DNA from: Photobacterium gaetbulicola Gung47
GTDB lineage: Bacteria; Pseudomonadota; Gammaproteobacteria; Enterobacterales; Vibrionaceae
Direction of reading: 5' to 3'
Length of the DNA stretch: 64,000 bases
Assembly: GCA_000940995.1 (NCBI GenBank)
Contig: CP005973.1
Span: 1,984,001-2,048,000 of the forward strand
Part shown: positions 60,501 through 64,000 of the stretch, in pieces
Numbering within the stretch: position 1 is the stretch's first letter
How the letters are laid out: each line of letters opens with the position of its first letter
Made by a program: the position numbers and the translations under genes
The notes under the pieces: generated by a model
What the model saw: only the letters and a program-made list of their open reading frames with translations
Databases searched by the model: none
What the model was told of the DNA's origin: nothing

Positions 60501-63500
60501 ACAGCTCCTTATAACTACCATACTGCTGGTATGCTTCCCACATAAACTCAGCTGACTTTTTGGTAAAATACCCAGTTACAGACAAAGATTTTACAAACGC
60601 ATTCTTTTGAGCAGCACTAGAAGCATACTGGTATGCAAGATTTATCGAATGTGCGACCATCTCCGATGAATAGAACATCTTCGCGACAATAGATATATTC
60701 CACTCATTCCTTGCTTCCATATACACGTCATTTCTTGCTAAACGATCATCGCCCCAACTTCGTAATCTTGGATGTAATTCATAAATTATTTCGATAGGAG
60801 CAGTTCTATAAAAGTTCATCTTATACCAAGCTTCTGAGTTACGTCCACTTGCACTTTTGTACGCAAAACCACTATCAATCAGACCTTTAATCGCTTCAGA
60901 TTGTGAATTAAACAAATTAGCCAAAGAAGCAGTCTGTACTCCTTTCGTAAACGAGCCACCGCCCATTTTACTTCCCGCGCCTCCAGCTATCGCTGCAATG
61001 GCCAACTCACCAAAATCGATACCCACCGCATTGAATTTACCACTACCACCAATCATATCGAGGAGACTACTTGCCTGGCTGGTTGCTTTACCAAAAGCCG
61101 CGGAGAAAAAACCCGCAGAGAAACTGTCTCCATTCAATGAGTTCAAGCCACCGCCAACCACACCATGGGTTAATGATTTAACCAAAGGATTTTCACCTAT
61201 CATATTCGAAAGAAAGCCTCCCTCAGCAAAACCTGCTCCGACAGCTGAAAATATCCCCGCAGTTAACCCAGCCTTGAATGCATCCCTTGGACTCAGGCCA
61301 AAAGACCGACTGACTACGTATGTCATCGTAAATGATATTGTACTGACTACGGCCCAATGAACACCCGCTTTGAGCATAAGCCCGAACACTACGGAGGTAA
61401 CTAGCCCTATAAAGTTACCTGTTGGATCGTGGTACTTTAATGGGTTATTCCAAACATAACTGTAACGGTTGTAATTGTGGCTATTGTTAGGGTTTTGCAG
61501 CACAGAGTCGGGGCTCAAGAAGATACCATACTCTGGCGAATACACTCTGGCATTCATATGGATTAGGTCAACTTCGGGTATATGCTCATGCCCTGTAAAT
61601 CCACGATTGGTGATCGAGCCAAACAGCTTATTCTGCTCAAGGTTATGACGATCCCACTCTATCTCCCTGGCTTTCCCCCATGCATCAAACAACGTCTGGC
61701 TAACTTGCTCTCCTATGGCATTGGTAACCAAAGTAATCGAGCCCAATGAATCTTTATGGAAATAATGTACCTCTTTACTGATTGGGCTTTCGTCTTCAGC
61801 TTTACGAATATCCATACTGACAGCAATGGCACGGCCTCCAGCATTGATAAAGTTATGGTACTCGACCTGGAGCCCCTCCGAGCCCTGCGTATACCTTTTC
61901 TCAAAACTTGAACCTTGATAGAAAAGGCGTTCACCATTACCACTGACTTTTCTTAATCGGTTGCCTGATGTACCGTATGTGAATTGAGCAAAATTATCAC
62001 CCGTATGCTGCTTTAGGGCTTGCCCTGCCAGACCCCATACAAAGTACTGGTTGCCAATCTGTGTTACTGCTCCGTTAGCGTCATATGTCACATCCTTATC
62101 ACCAATTTTGCTTGGGCCATAACCTCTTCCACTGTATTGGTATGCTACCCCATCTTTTGATTTGAAGTTCCCCCGCTTATCATATGTAAAGTTTTCATTG
62201 AAACGGGCACCTTTCCCAACAACCTCAGCAATAGAACTTCTGTATGATACCGAAATCAGTTGCTCAGCGGCATCAAATGCAAACTTCTCTTTTATCCCTA
62301 AGGTGAGGTTTTCACGGACGGTCATATTGTCATTCCGGTCGTATCCAAAACGCAAATTGCGTGACCACCCCTGGCTGGATAAGCCATACCCACTGGATGC
62401 GGGTCCACGAGTATCAATGTTGTGTAGCTGACCGGTTCCTTCGTAATAGAAGTAATCCGAGCTTACCCCGTTGCCAAACATCTCAGCTTTTACACGACCT
62501 GAAGCATCGACTTCCTGCGCTAGCCAGTAATAAATTTCTGCATCAGGATTATCAGAAATATCCGCAAGACTTTCCCATCGCTCGGCTCGATCTGTCTCTG
62601 TTTCGAATAACCGATTAAAATGGCTCGACATAGACGCAAGTTGAGTCGCCAAAGACAACATATCTTCAGCTGCGGCCAAATAATCATAATAACGGCCCAT
62701 TAGCATTTGGTAGGCTAGATTATATTCACGGGCTAAATCCGAAAGACTTCCGTTCCATTCTTTTTTGAAGAATGGATTATTGCCGTATTCATCCACATCA
62801 GCAATGATGATCTCCAACTGTCCGCTGTCATTGAGATCTCCTATCCAAGCTTTACTGCTTTCATTTTTCTCAAAACGCCCCCATTTATCACTAACTACTC
62901 CATTAATCAGCTGCAAATACATGTCATGGCTAATTTGCTCCATGTTTCCAGAAACAGGATCATAGATATGATGGAACTCTGGGATCAGCGGTACAATTGA
63001 CAGCAGGCCACCGTCAATAGGAACAAATAGTTCCGGCGTCTCAATCAGTAAAAAACCTAGATCAGATTCCCAAATATCATGTGCCATTCCTTTGTATCGG
63101 CTAAATGAAACATCGTCGACCCCATTCACTGGCATCGTATTGTTGCTCGCATCTACAATCTCATCCGCCCAGGACTTCGCGTCCATGGCTTGCGAGTAAA
63201 GTGATGCTGCCTCATTTGCATAAAGCTCGGCATGCTTTAGTGCATCTGCGATCAATTGCTCGATCTCTTCTTTACTCAGTTCAAGGTTATGCTGCCCCGC
63301 AGGCCCTTTAATCGCTCTTAAATGGCCATTCTCATAGACATTTTGCTGACGGAAACCATCTGGTCGAACTTCTTCAATAACACGCCCCGTCTCGTCATAC
63401 TTATATTCGGTAACAAAACGCTGATGGCCATACACAGAGTCATTCAACTCTTGAGTCACCTTTTTCAGCTGGCCAGCGCCTTTTGAAGAAAAGTTGTACT

Positions 63501-64000
63501 CATAACGTAGAATTGATTCCTCGTCAGGCTGCCATATCCCATTAATTGCGACTCTTTGCCGCTCTGCAGCTAACTGTCCAATAAACGTAGAGTCATACTC
63601 CCAACGGGATTCTTCCAGTCGCCCTTTGGTACCCTGTCGTGTCTGAAGATATATACGGCCCAGCTCGTCATAGTGACTTTTGGTAACTGTACCGAGCGCA
63701 TCGGTTTGTACAATCAACTCACCAACACCGTTGTATCCATATTGGATGGTACCTGCGGCCGGATCCGTCATTCTTACTTTGTGACCCAGTGCATTGTATG
63801 CGAAGGAGGTAGCGTACTTACCATCATGCAACGTTGAAGCTAAAGACCCATCAGCGTAATAATTATGTTCTATATCAGCTTTTCCGGCAGTGATCACCTT
63901 GCGAGTATTACCATGAACATTGTAGAACTCCGTTTTTTGAGCTCCCAGCTTATCTATACGGGTGATCTGATGAGGACTGTAATGCAAAGTGGTTACACTG
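60484..64000 (-). CDS. RHS/YD-repeat polymorphic toxin, 5' part outside the window
   Basis: At least 1172 residues, open to the window edge; the codon at 63987 is TTG and not a start. YD repeats (YANAxGxxx-type: DPAAGTIQYGYNGVGELI, DALGTVTKSHYDELGRIY) fill the N-terminal part. Then comes an inserted helical region with an acidic metal-like loop (DLNDSGQLEIIIADVDEYG). The RHS core follows (NARVYSPEYGIFLSPDSV, ending with DPTG near 61428). The last 314 residues after DPTG are a Gly/Ala-rich hydrophobic tract (to about residue 170), then a 145-residue variable toxin domain of unknown type. The DNA is AT-richer than the rest of the window. Confidence 0.88.
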   Translation of the reverse strand, partial: SVTTLHYSPHQITRIDKLGAQKTEFYNVHGNTRKVITAGKADIEHNYYADGSLASTLHDGKYATSFAYNALGHKVRMTDPAAGTIQYGYNGVGELIVQTDALGTVTKSHYDELGRIYLQTRQGTKGRLEESRWEYDSTFIGQLAAERQRVAINGIWQPDEESILRYEYNFSSKGAGQLKKVTQELNDSVYGHQRFVTEYKYDETGRVIEEVRPDGFRQQNVYENGHLRAIKGPAGQHNLELSKEEIEQLIADALKHAELYANEAASLYSQAMDAKSWADEIVDASNNTMPVNGVDDVSFSRYKGMAHDIWESDLGFLLIETPELFVPIDGGLLSIVPLIPEFHHIYDPVSGNMEQISHDMYLQLINGVVSDKWGRFEKNESSKAWIGDLNDSGQLEIIIADVDEYGNNPFFKKEWNGSLSDLAREYNLAYQMLMGRYYDYLAAAEDMLSLATQLASMSSHFNRLFETETDRAERWESLADISDNPDAEIYYWLAQEVDASGRVKAEMFGNGVSSDYFYYEGTGQLHNIDTRGPASSGYGLSSQGWSRNLRFGYDRNDNMTVRENLTLGIKEKFAFDAAEQLISVSYRSSIAEVVGKGARFNENFTYDKRGNFKSKDGVAYQYSGRGYGPSKIGDKDVTYDANGAVTQIGNQYFVWGLAGQALKQHTGDNFAQFTYGTSGNRLRKVSGNGERLFYQGSSFEKRYTQGSEGLQVEYHNFINAGGRAIAVSMDIRKAEDESPISKEVHYFHKDSLGSITLVTNAIGEQVSQTLFDAWGKAREIEWDRHNLEQNKLFGSITNRGFTGHEHIPEVDLIHMNARVYSPEYGIFLSPDSVLQNPNNSHNYNRYSYVWNNPLKYHDPTGNFIGLVTSVVFGLMLKAGVHWAVVSTISFTMTYVVSRSFGLSPRDAFKAGLTAGIFSAVGAGFAEGGFLSNMIGENPLVKSLTHGVVGGGLNSLNGDSFSAGFFSAAFGKATSQASSLLDMIGGSGKFNAVGIDFGELAIAAIAGGAGSKMGGGSFTKGVQTASLANLFNSQSEAIKGLIDSGFAYKSASGRNSEAWYKMNFYRTAPIEIIYELHPRLRSWGDDRLARNDVYMEARNEWNISIVAKMFYSSEMVAHSINLAYQYASSAAQKNAFVKSLSVTGYFTKKSAEFMWEAYQQYGSYKELYDEFN

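Overview
The window looks like chromosome of a marine gammaproteobacterium of the family Vibrionaceae, most likely a Photobacterium-like species. This is judged from gene content and protein style: an EmrAB pump, a two-adaptor RND pump, RpoE/ChrR, a cold-shock gene with a long leader, a lysine-riboswitch NhaC transporter, a DUF3187 outer-membrane protein, and a hairpin repeat of a kind I associate with this family. No rRNA, tRNA, CRISPR array, insertion sequence or phage module was recognised. Most of the window reads as chromosome with many small divergent regulator/target pairs. The right edge (about 60.0-64.0 kb) is more AT-rich and carries an RHS polymorphic toxin.

Layout. 0-6 kb: a truncated MFS exporter divergent from a LysR gene, an isochorismatase-family hydrolase, a GlxA-type regulator, and two tandem old-yellow-enzyme reductases. 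6.1-7.2 kb: a genomic scar where a large deletion has joined the tail of a lacI-type gene to the tail of a fructose-type PTS EIIC gene. 7-17 kb: hydratase, sugar-phosphate phosphatase, LysR, secreted serine hydrolase, a DHFR-like reductase divergent from a TetR with a clear palindromic operator, a YdcF-like protein, a transglutaminase-like protein, a di-heme peroxidase and a second-type peptide deformylase. 17.4-24.8 kb: a PTS catabolic operon (EIIBC, GH38 mannosidase MngB, GH13_18 phosphorylase, EIIA with a C-terminal membrane anchor) divergent from its RpiR-type regulator; it probably imports and splits mannosyl/glucosyl-glycerate-type compatible solutes.

25-43 kb: an unrecognised two-gene unit (Gly/Ala-rich 146 aa protein plus a 52 aa membrane protein), an EmrAB pump with divergent LysR, envelope proteins, a YgiC-type ligase, a DUF885 lipoprotein, a candidate small RNA beside a nine-copy heptamer repeat, an AI-2E-type permease, and a TetR-controlled RND operon with two lipoprotein adaptors and an extra small membrane protein. 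43-54 kb: a LON-domain protein/RpoE/ChrR stress operon, a decayed DUF4397 gene, small secreted proteins, a TetR/metallo-beta-lactamase-fold pair with two operators, a CNNM/CorC-type protein, an acetyltransferase, a double cupin and small proteins.

54-60 kb: a LysR gene divergent from a divergent S-adenosylhomocysteinase homologue, a cold-shock gene whose leader holds a 19-codon upstream ORF, then a lysine riboswitch controlling an NhaC-family (LysW-type) transporter and a fungal-type saccharopine dehydrogenase. 60-64 kb: the 3' part of an RHS toxin gene, with a short overlapping gene that is its probable immunity gene. The best candidates for undescribed biology are the 25.1-25.7 kb pair, the membrane-anchored EIIA operon, the riboswitch/saccharopine dehydrogenase operon, and the SAHase-like/LysR locus.
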